A stretch of 32,879 bases of DNA from Candidatus Uhrbacteria bacterium RIFCSPHIGHO2_02_FULL_46_47 (GTDB lineage Bacteria > Patescibacteriota > Patescibacteriia > GWA2-47-26): contig MGDU01000006.1 in NCBI GenBank assembly GCA_001790815.1, forward strand, positions 1 to 32,879, given 5' to 3'. Shown piece after piece: positions 20,061 to 27,237 of the stretch. The position numbers and the translations under genes are program-made. Under the pieces are notes generated by a model, which saw nothing but the letters and a program-made list of their open reading frames with translations, made no database searches and was not told the origin of the DNA. Numbering within the stretch: position 1 is the first letter of the stretch; every line of letters starts with the position of its first letter.

Positions 20061-21587
20061 ATGCATTTTCGCACTCTTTTTTTGATATTTCTCCTCGCGG
20101 AGCTAGTCTCATATACTGGATATTTTTTTTCAACGATTAATATCGCAGGTTTTTTTGTGATTGTGGCCGCGGCGCTGGTGTTGTCACTGCGTCGTCTGGA
20201 ATATGGATTATACATAGCGCTTGTAGAGCTTATCCTTGGTGGAAAAGGGTATTTATTTTCAGCTGATATTGGCGGCACCGCGATCTCGCTTCGCATGGGA
20301 TTGTTTGTTGTGGTAATGGCAGTTTGGATAGGAAAGGTGGTGAGTGCTTGGTTTCATAACCCCTCACCCGGCCTGCGGCCACCCTCTCCCTTAGGGAGAG
20401 GGGATGGTGAGGGCATTTTGAGATGGTGGGGGTTGTTTGGACTGGCAATTGTGTGGGGATTTATTGTGGGACTTGCCCGCGGCAATGATTTTGGAAATCT
20501 ATTTTTGGACGCGAATGGATATTTTTATGCGGCGTTGGTTTTACCGTTTGTGTGGGTGTTGGTGATATCTGGAGGCCGAGCCTCCGGTCAAACGGAGGCT
20601 CGGCCTCACCTTGTGGAAATACTCGGCACAGTATTTTTCACCGCTACTACACTCCTTGCCCTGAAGACACTCTTTGCCGTGTATTTTTTCACCCACGCCA
20701 GCAATAACTTCATTGCCGCAAATCTTCTGGATTTTTATCGTTGGATACGCAATACCGGAGTAGGGGAGATAACCTGGCTTCCGGGAAATTTTGCCCGGGT
20801 ATTTTTCCAAAGCCACGTATATAATGTGGTGGCATTTTTTGTTTTACTCTCATATTTAACAACGAAACGTAGCACGGGGCTTTATGCCCCGCTGAGCGGC
20901 ACACGAGGTGCCGCGCTACTGTCATTAAACACCGCAGTTATCATAATCTCCCTTTCTCGTAGTTTTTGGGTTGGAGTGATTGCTGGTTTAGCAGTGCTTG
21001 GATGGTATGCAGTACGCTTGCACAGAATAAAACCTGCTGTTATCGCGTTGGCTGGTTCAATGATAAGCGCCATTCTTTTAATTTTAATTGTTGCGCGGTT
21101 TCCAATTCCGCGGCCATCACCAATAGATCTTGGAAGTGCCGCACAAAGTCGGCTTGAAGCAGGTGAGGCTGGCGCGAGTCGTTGGAATCTTCTGCCACCA
21201 CTTTGGCAGGCAGTGGCAAAGCACCCGATTTTAGGGAGCGGTTTTGGCACAAGAGTGACCTATACTTCAAATGATCCGCGGATTCGCGAAGTAAATCCAA
21301 CTGGAGAATATACAACCTACGCCTTTGAATGGGGCTGGCTTGATCTTTGGCTTAAACTGGGCGCAATCGGTTTGCTTTTCTATCTTATGCTTTTGCTATA
21401 CATTGGACGCGCACTTTTTCAATGCGTTCGCACAAACTTATTGTGTCTTGCTGGTCTTGCTGGTCTTGCTGCACTTTCAGCAATCAACATCTTCACCCCC
21501 TATCTTAATCATCCTCTTGGCTTTGGTATCCTTATGCTCTTGACAATAATCGCATTTAATGATAGACTAGGGAAAGTGGTATTTTAG
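20061..21587 (+). CDS. O-antigen ligase-like (Wzy_C) membrane protein
   Basis: A 508-aa polytopic membrane protein with about 10-12 hydrophobic segments. A large extracytoplasmic loop (about residues 350-440: GEAGASRWNLLPPLWQAVAKHPILGSGFG) carries the pattern of the Wzy_C/O-antigen ligase family, including the RWNLLPPLWQA helix and the HPILGSGFG turn. Such proteins polymerise or transfer polysaccharide repeat units. Three palindromic elements are inserted in frame, at about residues 101-118, 171-182 and 270-286, in loops between helices. Placed after the ABC ATPase and in the same block as a glycosyltransferase, it suggests surface glycan assembly. Confidence 0.82.
   Translation: MHFRTLFLIFLLAELVSYTGYFFSTINIAGFFVIVAAALVLSLRRLEYGLYIALVELILGGKGYLFSADIGGTAISLRMGLFVVVMAVWIGKVVSAWFHNPSPGLRPPSPLGRGDGEGILRWWGLFGLAIVWGFIVGLARGNDFGNLFLDANGYFYAALVLPFVWVLVISGGRASGQTEARPHLVEILGTVFFTATTLLALKTLFAVYFFTHASNNFIAANLLDFYRWIRNTGVGEITWLPGNFARVFFQSHVYNVVAFFVLLSYLTTKRSTGLYAPLSGTRGAALLSLNTAVIIISLSRSFWVGVIAGLAVLGWYAVRLHRIKPAVIALAGSMISAILLILIVARFPIPRPSPIDLGSAAQSRLEAGEAGASRWNLLPPLWQAVAKHPILGSGFGTRVTYTSNDPRIREVNPTGEYTTYAFEWGWLDLWLKLGAIGLLFYLMLLLYIGRALFQCVRTNLLCLAGLAGLAALSAINIFTPYLNHPLGFGILMLLTIIAFNDRLGKVVF
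20361..20413. repeat. 53-bp CCCTCACC/GGTGAGGG element in the O-antigen-ligase-like gene
   Basis: A 53-bp copy preceded by CATAA. The centre is CCTCTCCC-TTA-GGGAGAGG. Read in frame as PSPGLRPPSPLGRGDGEG, almost the same peptide as in rsmI. Confidence 0.93.
20572..20607. repeat. 36-bp palindrome in the O-antigen-ligase-like gene
   Basis: GAGGCCGAGCCTCCG (20572-20586) and CGGAGGCTCGGCCTC (20593-20607) are perfect 15-bp arms with a 6-nt loop. The length is 36 bp, in frame (GRASGQTEARPH). Confidence 0.88.
20869..20919. repeat. 51-bp GTAG...CTAC double hairpin in the O-antigen-ligase-like gene
   Basis: Hairpins CGGGGC/GCCCCG and GCGGCAC/GTGCCGC, enclosed by GTAGC and GCTAC. Exactly 51 bp and in frame (STGLYAPLSGTRGAAL). 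Confidence 0.88.
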
Positions 21588-21645
21588 CCAGTCTAGAAGG
21601 CCACCAAACAAAGGTCTTTTAATTCAAGTTAGACATTTCACGAAC

Positions 21646-21834
21646 ATGGCATACGACCAAGGATTCGGTGGCCGACCTCAGCGTCAAATGTTCGATGTGT
21701 CAGCGCTTGGGCTCAAGTGTGCACAGTGTGGAAAGGATATTTTGGAACTCCCGTTCCAACCTACTCCTGACCGCCCGGTGTACTGCTTTGACTGCAACAA
21801 GAAACGACGCAACGAATTTACGAGCAGGTACTAA
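21646..21834 (+). CDS. CxxC...CxxC zinc-ribbon miniprotein (62 aa)
   Basis: A 62-aa protein with a C-x2-C-x18-C-x2-C pattern (CAQC and CFDC), the first pair followed by GKDILELPFQPTPDRPVY and the second by NKKRRNEF. This closely resembles the CxxC-x17-CxxC family of small zinc-binding proteins that are common in CPR bacteria and archaea and of unknown role; the spacer here is one residue longer. The N-terminus is Gly/Arg/Gln-rich. It is a single gene with its own terminator at 21845-21870. The 58-nt gap upstream shows no clear promoter or Shine-Dalgarno sequence. A nucleic-acid-binding role is plausible but unproven. Confidence 0.78.
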   Translation: MAYDQGFGGRPQRQMFDVSALGLKCAQCGKDILELPFQPTPDRPVYCFDCNKKRRNEFTSRY

Positions 21835-21844
21835 ACCGACGACA

Positions 21845-21870
21845 AAAACCCGCCTGAAAGGGCGGGTTTT
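21845..21870 (+). terminator. Rho-independent terminator after the zinc-ribbon gene
   Basis: AAAACCCGCC (21845-21854), 6-nt loop, GGCGGGTTTT (21861-21870): a perfect stem ending in a T-tract. Confidence 0.92.
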
Positions 21871-21878
21871 GCATTGTC

Positions 21879-21907
21879 TTGTGCGTAGCGGCTGATTATG
21901 GTAAATT
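21879..21907 (+). promoter_or_regulatory. Promoter for the 132-aa membrane protein
   Basis: TTGTGC (21879-21884), 17-bp spacer, TAAATT (21902-21907), with a TG at 21899-21900. Only 6 nt separate the -10 from ATG 21914, so the transcript is probably leaderless. Confidence 0.5.
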
Positions 21908-21913
21908 AGGTAT

Positions 21914-22312
21914 ATGCTTCCGTTGATTTTATTGGGAATTGGATCTATAGTTTCTTGGGGCGCGTGGATATTTGTGATGGTTAGATTTGATCCGTTTGTT
22001 GGCAAATGGATTGCCCATGGATTATTTTATGCCAGTCTGGCACTTGCGCTTCAAGGAACACTTATGCTCGCTGGCATGTTCTGGTATAAACACAAATATG
22101 GGAGAACGGGAAGGCGCGCTGAGGTTGGAATTATCGCTAGACAAGCCGCACTATTTGTATGTTTCATTATCGTCGTGTTTATTTTATCCGCGCGGGATAT
22201 CTTAAAGTGGTGGAATATCGCACCGCTTGCTGTTCTTACATTTACGATTGAATTATTCTTTATTTCATTAAGTCGGAAAACACATTCTAATCATATCTAT
22301 GCATCAAAGTGA
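21914..22312 (+). CDS. Hypothetical four-helix membrane protein
   Basis: A 132-aa membrane protein with four hydrophobic segments at about residues 3-22, 37-57, 76-96 and 104-123, and short connecting loops (a basic HKYGRTGRRAE loop between helices 2 and 3). I do not recognise the family. The 3' end overlaps proS by 14 nt, so it is first in a unit that continues through proS and mreBCD. This proximity suggests, weakly, an envelope function. The start is placed at 21914 because a promoter with 17-bp spacing ends 6 nt before it. Confidence 0.7.
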   Translation: MLPLILLGIGSIVSWGAWIFVMVRFDPFVGKWIAHGLFYASLALALQGTLMLAGMFWYKHKYGRTGRRAEVGIIARQAALFVCFIIVVFILSARDILKWWNIAPLAVLTFTIELFFISLSRKTHSNHIYASK

Positions 22313-23567
22313 ACTCTTTAGTAAAGCATCGCGCGAAGCACCATCAGATGAGGTAAGCGTCAATGCAAAACTTTTAAGTCGTGCTGGATTTATTGATAAA
22401 CTCATGGCGGGTGCGTATTCATACCTTCCGCTCGGGTTGCGCGTTTTGAAAAATATTGAAAACATTATCCGCACTGAAATGAATGAACTCGGCGGACAAG
22501 AGGTACTACTGCCATCTCTTCAGCCAAAGGAGAACTGGGAAGCAACCGGCCGATGGAAAGATCCGGGTCGCGAGGTGATGTTTCAATTGAAGGGACGCGG
22601 GGATCGTGAATACGGGCTTGGCTGGACCCATGAGGAAATTGTCACGCCGCTTGCTAAAAAATTTATATCCTCCTACAAAGATTTACCACGCGCCGTATAT
22701 CAAATCCAAACGAAGTTTCGCGATGAGCCGCGTGCAAAATCAGGATTATTGCGCGGCCGTGAGTTTATAATGAAGGATTTATACAGTTTTCATACGGACG
22801 AGCAAGATCTTATAAAATTTTATGATAAAGCGCGTGTCGCATATAGCCGAATTTTTAAGTCCGTAGGGCTTAATGCCCTTCAAGTTGAGGCCTCTGGCGG
22901 CGCATTTTCAAAATATTCTCATGAGTTTCAGGTAGTAACGCCGGCTGGAGAGGATATTGTGATCCGCTGTGAAGTATGTGATTTTGCGCAAAATCGCGAA
23001 ATTTCGGAAGTTGAAGGCGGAGGCGCATGTCCGCGTTGCGGGAAAAAAGTTACAGCCGAGCGTGCAATTGAGGTGGGCAATATTTTCCAACTCAAAGACC
23101 GCTTCTCGCAAGCGTTTCGCTTAACCTATAAAGATGAGACTGGAAAAGATCATCCGGTACTTATGGGATGCTACGGCATTGGGCTGACGCGCGTACTCGG
23201 CGCCGTGGTTGAAGTTCATCATGATGAACATGGTATTATCTGGCCAGAGGCCGTTGCGCCATTTCAGGCGCATCTTATCGCGCTTCAGAATGTGAAGTCG
23301 GTGCGCGCAGGGACGGATAAAGCGTACGGTACTTTACAGAAAGAGGGGATTGAGGTACTGTACGATGATCGCTTAGAGTCTTCCGCTGGCGAAAAACTTA
23401 CTGATGCGGATTTGATTGGTATCCCATTGCGTCTTGTGGTAAGTGAAAAAACGATTGCCGCGCAGTCAATTGAAGTAAAAGCGCGTGCGGAAAAAAATAC
23501 TGAACTCATAAAGTTTCAGGATCTCGGAAAGTATTTCAAGACACGAAAAAAAATATATGTTGAATAG
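22299..23567 (+). CDS. proS: Prolyl-tRNA synthetase, short form
   Basis: A 422-aa class II synthetase. Motif 1 region: LPLGLRVLKNIENIIRTEM. Motif 2: FRDEPRAKSGLLRGREFIMKD. Motif 3: GCYGIGLTRVLGAVVE. The anticodon-binding domain follows (about 330-422). Canonical bacterial ProRS is about 570 aa with an INS editing domain between motifs 2 and 3. Here that interval is short and holds a CxxC...CxxC ribbon (CEVC and CPRC) instead, so editing of mischarged Ala-tRNA(Pro) must be absent or done by a separate protein. The start overlaps the preceding gene by 14 nt and the end overlaps mreB by 11 nt. Confidence 0.94.
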   Translation: MHQSELFSKASREAPSDEVSVNAKLLSRAGFIDKLMAGAYSYLPLGLRVLKNIENIIRTEMNELGGQEVLLPSLQPKENWEATGRWKDPGREVMFQLKGRGDREYGLGWTHEEIVTPLAKKFISSYKDLPRAVYQIQTKFRDEPRAKSGLLRGREFIMKDLYSFHTDEQDLIKFYDKARVAYSRIFKSVGLNALQVEASGGAFSKYSHEFQVVTPAGEDIVIRCEVCDFAQNREISEVEGGGACPRCGKKVTAERAIEVGNIFQLKDRFSQAFRLTYKDETGKDHPVLMGCYGIGLTRVLGAVVEVHHDEHGIIWPEAVAPFQAHLIALQNVKSVRAGTDKAYGTLQKEGIEVLYDDRLESSAGEKLTDADLIGIPLRLVVSEKTIAAQSIEVKARAEKNTELIKFQDLGKYFKTRKKIYVE

Positions 23568-24615
23568 ATTTTTTGGGCATTTTTCCAAAGATCTCGGGAT
23601 TGATCTGGGTACGGCAAATACGCTTGTATATGTGCGCGATAAAGGTATTGTAATCAACGAACCTACGGTTGTTGCGCTAAATACTCGTACGGATCAGTTA
23701 ATCGCAGTTGGAAATAAAGCGCGAGATATGGTAGGGAAGACACCACCGCATATTGTTACCACTCGACCGCTCATCAAAGGCATTATTTCCGATTTTGAAG
23801 TCACGGAGAAAATGCTTAAGTATTTTATTGAAAAAGTTCAAGAGGGTGGCATGAATTTTTATCCTCGCCCGCGCGTAATTATCGGCGTGCCGCTGGATTT
23901 AACTGAGGTGGAGCGCAAGGCCGTTGAAGACGCTACTCTTGGCGCCGGGGCGCGTTCAGTAGAGCTTGTTGAAGAGCCGATGGCCGCGGCAATCGGGGCG
24001 CGGCTTCCTATAAAAGAAGCGCTTGGCACAATGATTATTGACATTGGCGGCGGACTTAGCGAAGTCGCGATAATATCTTTAGGCGGGGTGGTTAATTGGC
24101 GCGTGATTCCAATTGCCGGCGATGAAATGAATAAGAATATTATTCAGTACGCGCGCGATGTTTTTAATTTACTGCTTGGCGAAAAAACCGCGGAGGAAAT
24201 CAAGGTAAGGATCGGCTCCGCCATTGAATTGCCTGAAACTCTGGAGGGCCCGATGCGCGGGCGCGATTTGATGAGTGGACTGCCGCGAGAAATTATGGTT
24301 ACTGACGCGCAGATTCGCGAAGCGCTTTCCCGTTCGATTAGGCAAATCGTTGAAATAGTAAAGGCAACACTTGAAACTACGCCACCTGAACTTGTTGCGG
24401 ATATTTATGAACGCGGAATTGTGATGACTGGCGGCGGTTCACTACTTAAAGGGCTTGACAAATTGATTGCTAAAGCAACTGAAATTCCGGTTCGCGTCGC
24501 GGACGATCCGCTTACCGCAGTCGTTCGCGGCACTGGAATTATCCTTGAAGACGAAAGCCTTTCACACGAGGTACGGCTTCCTTCTGCTTCTTCGATTGGA
24601 AGCTCAATACGCTAA
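23557..24615 (+). CDS. mreB: Rod-shape-determining actin MreB
   Basis: A 352-aa bacterial actin that assembles on the inner membrane and guides lateral wall synthesis. Phosphate 1: DLGTANTLVYV near the N-terminus. Connect 1/phosphate 2: IIDIGGGLSEVAIISLGG. Adenosine motif: GIVMTGGGSLLKGLD. The N-terminus MLNRFFGHFSKD is likely the amphipathic membrane-binding part. It is full length for the family. It overlaps proS by 11 nt and is followed 12 nt later by mreC, the standard mreBC order. No palindromic element is present. Presence of MreB suggests a rod-shaped or elongated cell. Confidence 0.96.
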   Translation: MLNRFFGHFSKDLGIDLGTANTLVYVRDKGIVINEPTVVALNTRTDQLIAVGNKARDMVGKTPPHIVTTRPLIKGIISDFEVTEKMLKYFIEKVQEGGMNFYPRPRVIIGVPLDLTEVERKAVEDATLGAGARSVELVEEPMAAAIGARLPIKEALGTMIIDIGGGLSEVAIISLGGVVNWRVIPIAGDEMNKNIIQYARDVFNLLLGEKTAEEIKVRIGSAIELPETLEGPMRGRDLMSGLPREIMVTDAQIREALSRSIRQIVEIVKATLETTPPELVADIYERGIVMTGGGSLLKGLDKLIAKATEIPVRVADDPLTAVVRGTGIILEDESLSHEVRLPSASSIGSSIR

Positions 24616-24627
24616 ATAATTTTATTT

Positions 24628-25440
24628 ATGAAGCGCACCGTGCGAGCTAGTATTGCGCTTATACTCGCTCTCATTTTTTTAATCGTTCTCACTGGAAATT
24701 TTATTACCGGGCGCGTCTTTGGAGTATTTGGCACTCTAACAAGACCCTTGACATCCGTAGCATATCGCCTCGGTAGCACATTTCAGCATGCGTTTGCACT
24801 TCCATTTCGCGCATCAAAGTTAGAAAAGGAAAATGAGCTCCTTCGCGCGAAAAATGTTGGCCTTGTCCGGGAGGATATCAATTTACATGAACTACAACGC
24901 GAAAATGCTGCGCTTCGCGCTGAGCTAAATTTTTTTGAAAATGAAAAATATCCGCTTGCGGTTGCCCGGATTATAGGCCGGACTCAGGAAGGCGGAAATA
25001 CTTTTTTAATTCTAAATCGCGGCAAAAATGCTGGAATTGAAATCGGAGCACCGGTAATTGCAAACGGTATTATCATTGGTAAAATTATCAAGTCAGATTC
25101 CGCGATAAGTATTGCTGCGCCGCTTACAACTTCCGGGATGAAAACGGCTGCGACATTTGCGGGTAGTGAGAAGACGGCCGGTATTATTGAAGGGGAATTG
25201 AACGCGAGCCTTGTTTTGCGCCTCATCCCTAAGGATATAAGTGTGCAAAATGGAATGCGTGTTATCACCTCCGGCCTTGAAGCACAAATTCCCAGAGGCC
25301 TTTGGATTGGCACTATTGAACGCGTTGTAACTAATCAAGAAGATCTTTTTCAAACTGCCTATCTCAACGCGCCTTTGCGTCTTGAAGATATCGCAATTGT
25401 TAGTATTATCAAATCAATTAAACTACCTCCTTCAAGCTAA
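24628..25440 (+). CDS. mreC: Rod-shape-determining protein MreC
   Basis: A 270-aa bitopic protein with an N-terminal transmembrane helix (about residues 8-28), a coiled coil (about 65-100, beginning RASKLEKENELLRAKN) and the beta-rich MreC core, which shows VARIIGRTQEGGNTFLILNRGKNAGIEIGAPVI and later SGLEAQIPRGLWIGTIERV. It links MreB to the elongation machinery (PBP2, RodA) outside the membrane. The length is typical. It is followed 7 nt later by mreD, in the usual order. Confidence 0.93.
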   Translation: MKRTVRASIALILALIFLIVLTGNFITGRVFGVFGTLTRPLTSVAYRLGSTFQHAFALPFRASKLEKENELLRAKNVGLVREDINLHELQRENAALRAELNFFENEKYPLAVARIIGRTQEGGNTFLILNRGKNAGIEIGAPVIANGIIIGKIIKSDSAISIAAPLTTSGMKTAATFAGSEKTAGIIEGELNASLVLRLIPKDISVQNGMRVITSGLEAQIPRGLWIGTIERVVTNQEDLFQTAYLNAPLRLEDIAIVSIIKSIKLPPSS

Positions 25441-25447
25441 TACGCGC

Positions 25448-25957
25448 ATGCGCGGCAAAATGAAAAGCATTATCACTGTGGGTAGCGCGCTTATATTTGG
25501 AAGCAGTCTTACGAGCATATTTTCAAGCGCGCCATTAAACCTCGCGCTTTTGAGCATGCTAACCATAATGATTATTTGCACAAAACGCACAGCAGTGCTT
25601 TGGACTGTTGCGCTTGGCGCGTTTTTGGATATAGTCAGCCCATTGCCTACCCTTTCTTATTTTATCTCATTTTTTCTGACATTTATATTTTTGCGGATAT
25701 TAATGAACACGCGCATAAGCACTCTGACAATTTTTGGCGTATTGCTTAGCGGTGTACTCGGCGTTTTTTTTCTTGAATTTATGCTTTTTGTTTTTTCGCG
25801 CGTAGAATCGCGCTTTTTGCCTGGCTGGAATATATTGCTCAACTACACCTATATTAAATCACTTATTATTTCCGTAATTGCCACTGGCGTATCAGCGGCG
25901 TTCATTTTTGCGCTTCTCAAGCGCTCGTCATTAAAAATTGCTGGCGTGCGCTTATAG
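25448..25957 (+). CDS. mreD: Probable rod-shape-determining protein MreD
   Basis: A 169-aa protein with five or six membrane helices (about 13-33, 40-58, 63-83, 88-112 and 130-158 in this numbering) and the general pattern of MreD: short loops, a conserved small-residue-rich middle and a final hydrophobic hairpin. MreD is poorly conserved in sequence, and the call rests mainly on its position directly after mreC and its size. The start may be 25448 (MRGKMKS) or 25460 (MKSII); an upstream in-frame extension overlapping mreC is unlikely. After this gene the order breaks: a regulator and nucleotide genes intervene before PBP2. Confidence 0.75.
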   Translation: MRGKMKSIITVGSALIFGSSLTSIFSSAPLNLALLSMLTIMIICTKRTAVLWTVALGAFLDIVSPLPTLSYFISFFLTFIFLRILMNTRISTLTIFGVLLSGVLGVFFLEFMLFVFSRVESRFLPGWNILLNYTYIKSLIISVIATGVSAAFIFALLKRSSLKIAGVRL

Positions 25958-26030
25958 ATTTTATGTCGAAATACGAAATGTTGTCGCATACCGCGGATTT
26001 GCGAATTAAAGTTTATGGACCACATTATTT

Positions 26031-26095
26031 CCTCCCCTTAAGGTAAGGCCCGCTTCGCCCGCAAAGCGAGGCGAGGGAGGCCTGGAGGGGTTATG
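26031..26095. repeat. Palindromic element with a nested palindrome, after mreD
   Basis: The 210-nt gap after mreD holds CCTCCCCTTA...AGGGAGG, ending GGAGGGGTTATG, with a second palindrome (GCCCGCTTCGCC / GCAAAGCGAGGC) in its middle, as in metG at 10164. The rest of the gap (25958-26030) shows nothing I can assign. Confidence 0.7.
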
Positions 26096-26103
26096 AAACA
26101 AGC

Positions 26104-26133
26104 CATTCTGCGATTCCGCGGAATCGCAGAATG
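26104..26133. promoter_or_regulatory. 30-bp perfect palindrome upstream of the ArsR-like gene (site 1)
   Basis: CATTCTGCGATTCCG followed directly by its reverse complement, with no spacer. It ends 20 nt before the -10 of the ArsR-like gene and so covers the -35 region. An identical copy lies at 26455-26484. It may be an operator or a dispersed palindrome. Confidence 0.7.
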
Positions 26134-26150
26134 AAAGAATTTTTAAGATG

Positions 26151-26159
26151 TGATATAAT
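26151..26159 (+). promoter_or_regulatory. Extended -10 promoter of the ArsR-like gene
   Basis: TGA followed by consensus TATAAT (26154-26159). The ATG at 26168 is 8 nt downstream, so a leaderless mRNA is likely. A weak -35 (ATGAAA, 26131-26136) abuts the palindrome. Confidence 0.7.
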
Positions 26160-26167
26160 GCAAAACT

Positions 26168-26437
26168 ATGCAAGAATGGGTAAATACTTTCAAATTACTG
26201 GGCAATATGAATCGAATCAGGATTTTGAAGTTGCTCGCGCATGAAAAGGAGCTACCAGTAAAAGCGATTAGCGATAAACTGGATATTAGAATAAAACTAA
26301 CATCGCAGCATTTAGTTTTGCTTTCCCATGCGCGCTTTGTACAAGGCAAGGGCAAACTCGGTAGCGTCTATTATATGCTCCACCCAAAATTACGCTCCGA
26401 AGTCCAGCATATTCTTAAAAAATTGATCCGTGAATAA
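26168..26437 (+). CDS. ArsR-like winged-helix transcriptional regulator
   Basis: An 89-aa winged-helix protein of ArsR/SmtB type. The N-terminal helix WVNTFKLLGNMNRIRILKLLAHE is the family's first DNA-binding-domain helix. VKAISDKLDIRIKLTSQHLVLLSHARFV is the helix-turn-helix, and GKGKLGSVYYMLHPKL is the beta wing. No cysteine metal site is visible, so it is not an obvious metal sensor. It lies between identical 30-bp perfect palindromes. The first overlaps its own promoter and the second lies before the phosphoribosyltransferase gene. Control of itself and of that gene is a reasonable hypothesis. Confidence 0.88.
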   Translation: MQEWVNTFKLLGNMNRIRILKLLAHEKELPVKAISDKLDIRIKLTSQHLVLLSHARFVQGKGKLGSVYYMLHPKLRSEVQHILKKLIRE

Positions 26438-26454
26438 ATTTTTTGTAATTTGTG

Positions 26455-26484
26455 CATTCTGCGATTCCGCGGAATCGCAGAATG
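26455..26484. promoter_or_regulatory. 30-bp perfect palindrome before the phosphoribosyltransferase gene (site 2)
   Basis: Identical to 26104-26133. It lies 17 nt after the ArsR-like stop and 37 nt before the next ATG (26522). Confidence 0.7.
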
Positions 26485-26521
26485 AAGATTGTCGCGCGTT
26501 GCTCGCAATGACACACATAAT

Positions 26522-27202
26522 ATGTTTAAAGATCGCAAGGAGGCGGGGGAAAGATTGGCGCAGGCGCTGATGAAGTATAAAAGCGCGGCTGATACGATTG
26601 TGCTGGCATTGCCGCGCGGCGGAGTGGTTGTAGGTTATGGGGTAGCGCGAGTTCTCAATTTGCCACTTGATATTGTGGTGCCGCGGAAAATTGGCGCGCC
26701 GGGAAATCCAGAATATGCCATTGGTGCAATTACTGAAACTGGAGATGCGATTTTCAATGAGAATGAAATACGCGTTGTGGATAAAGAATGGCTTAAGCAA
26801 GAAATGGAAAAAGAGAAGAAAGAAGCGCAAAGGCGGTTGCAAAAATATCATCCGAGCGGTAAATGTAGCGCGGGACTTCATGTCCCGCTTAGCGGGGGAC
26901 AAGCCCCCGCGCTACGGAATGCGACAGTCATCATTGTTGACGACGGAATAGCTACCGGCTATACCATGCGTGCGGCTATCGCATCAGTTAAATCTCACAA
27001 ACCCGCTAAAATTGTAGTTGCAGTGCCCAATTGCGCGGCGGATTCCATTAAACAAATTCGCAAAGAGGTTGATGAGGTTGTAGTGCTTGAGATTCCACCG
27101 GTATATTTTGCAGTAGGCGCGCAATATGAGGATTTTCCGCAAACAAGTGATGAGGAGGTGATAAAATTATTGCGCAATGCACAATCTCATAACCCCTCCT
27201 AG
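26522..27202 (+). CDS. Phosphoribosyltransferase family protein
   Basis: A 226-aa type I phosphoribosyltransferase. The PRPP-binding loop is VIIVDDGIATGYTMRAAI, and upstream are the flexible-loop region LALPRGGVVVGYGVARVL and DIVVPRKIGAPGNPEYAIGAI, as in the family of stand-alone phosphoribosyltransferases related to ComF and erythromycin-esterase fusions. The substrate is not known. The start is placed at 26522 (MFKDRKEAGERLAQAL); a 5' extension is not family-like. A 51-bp double-hairpin element is inserted in frame at about residues 115-131, just before the PRPP loop. The last residues (SHNPS) and the TAG stop are encoded by the next palindromic element. PRPP synthetase follows. Confidence 0.88.
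   Translation: MFKDRKEAGERLAQALMKYKSAADTIVLALPRGGVVVGYGVARVLNLPLDIVVPRKIGAPGNPEYAIGAITETGDAIFNENEIRVVDKEWLKQEMEKEKKEAQRRLQKYHPSGKCSAGLHVPLSGGQAPALRNATVIIVDDGIATGYTMRAAIASVKSHKPAKIVVAVPNCAADSIKQIRKEVDEVVVLEIPPVYFAVGAQYEDFPQTSDEEVIKLLRNAQSHNPS
26865..26915. repeat. 51-bp GTAG...CTAC double hairpin in the phosphoribosyltransferase gene
   Basis: Hairpins CGGGAC/GTCCCG and GCGGGGG/CCCCCGC, enclosed by GTAGC and GCTAC. Exactly 51 bp, in frame (CSAGLHVPLSGGQAPAL). It resembles the copy at 20869. Confidence 0.88.
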
Positions 27203-27226
27203 CCTCCCCTTATCTGAAAGGGAGGA
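27188..27226. repeat. Truncated CATAACCCC element before prs
   Basis: CATAACCCCTCCTAGCC, then CCTCCCCTTA against AAGGGAGG, and then an AT-rich linker, but no second hairpin. It supplies the TAG stop of the phosphoribosyltransferase gene. GGGAGG lies about 13 nt before the prs ATG. Confidence 0.7.
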
Positions 27227-27237
27227 AAATTGATTGT

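Noticed and set aside
21588-21645. A tRNA gene, because of a TTCAAGT T-loop-like string
   Set aside because: The gap is only 58 nt and no acceptor, D or anticodon stem can be formed.
26093-26134. A 13-codon ORF starting in the repeat end GGAGGGGTTATG
   Set aside because: It has a good ribosome-like site but is encoded almost wholly by the 30-bp palindrome, and no promoter precedes it; probably a by-product of the repeats.
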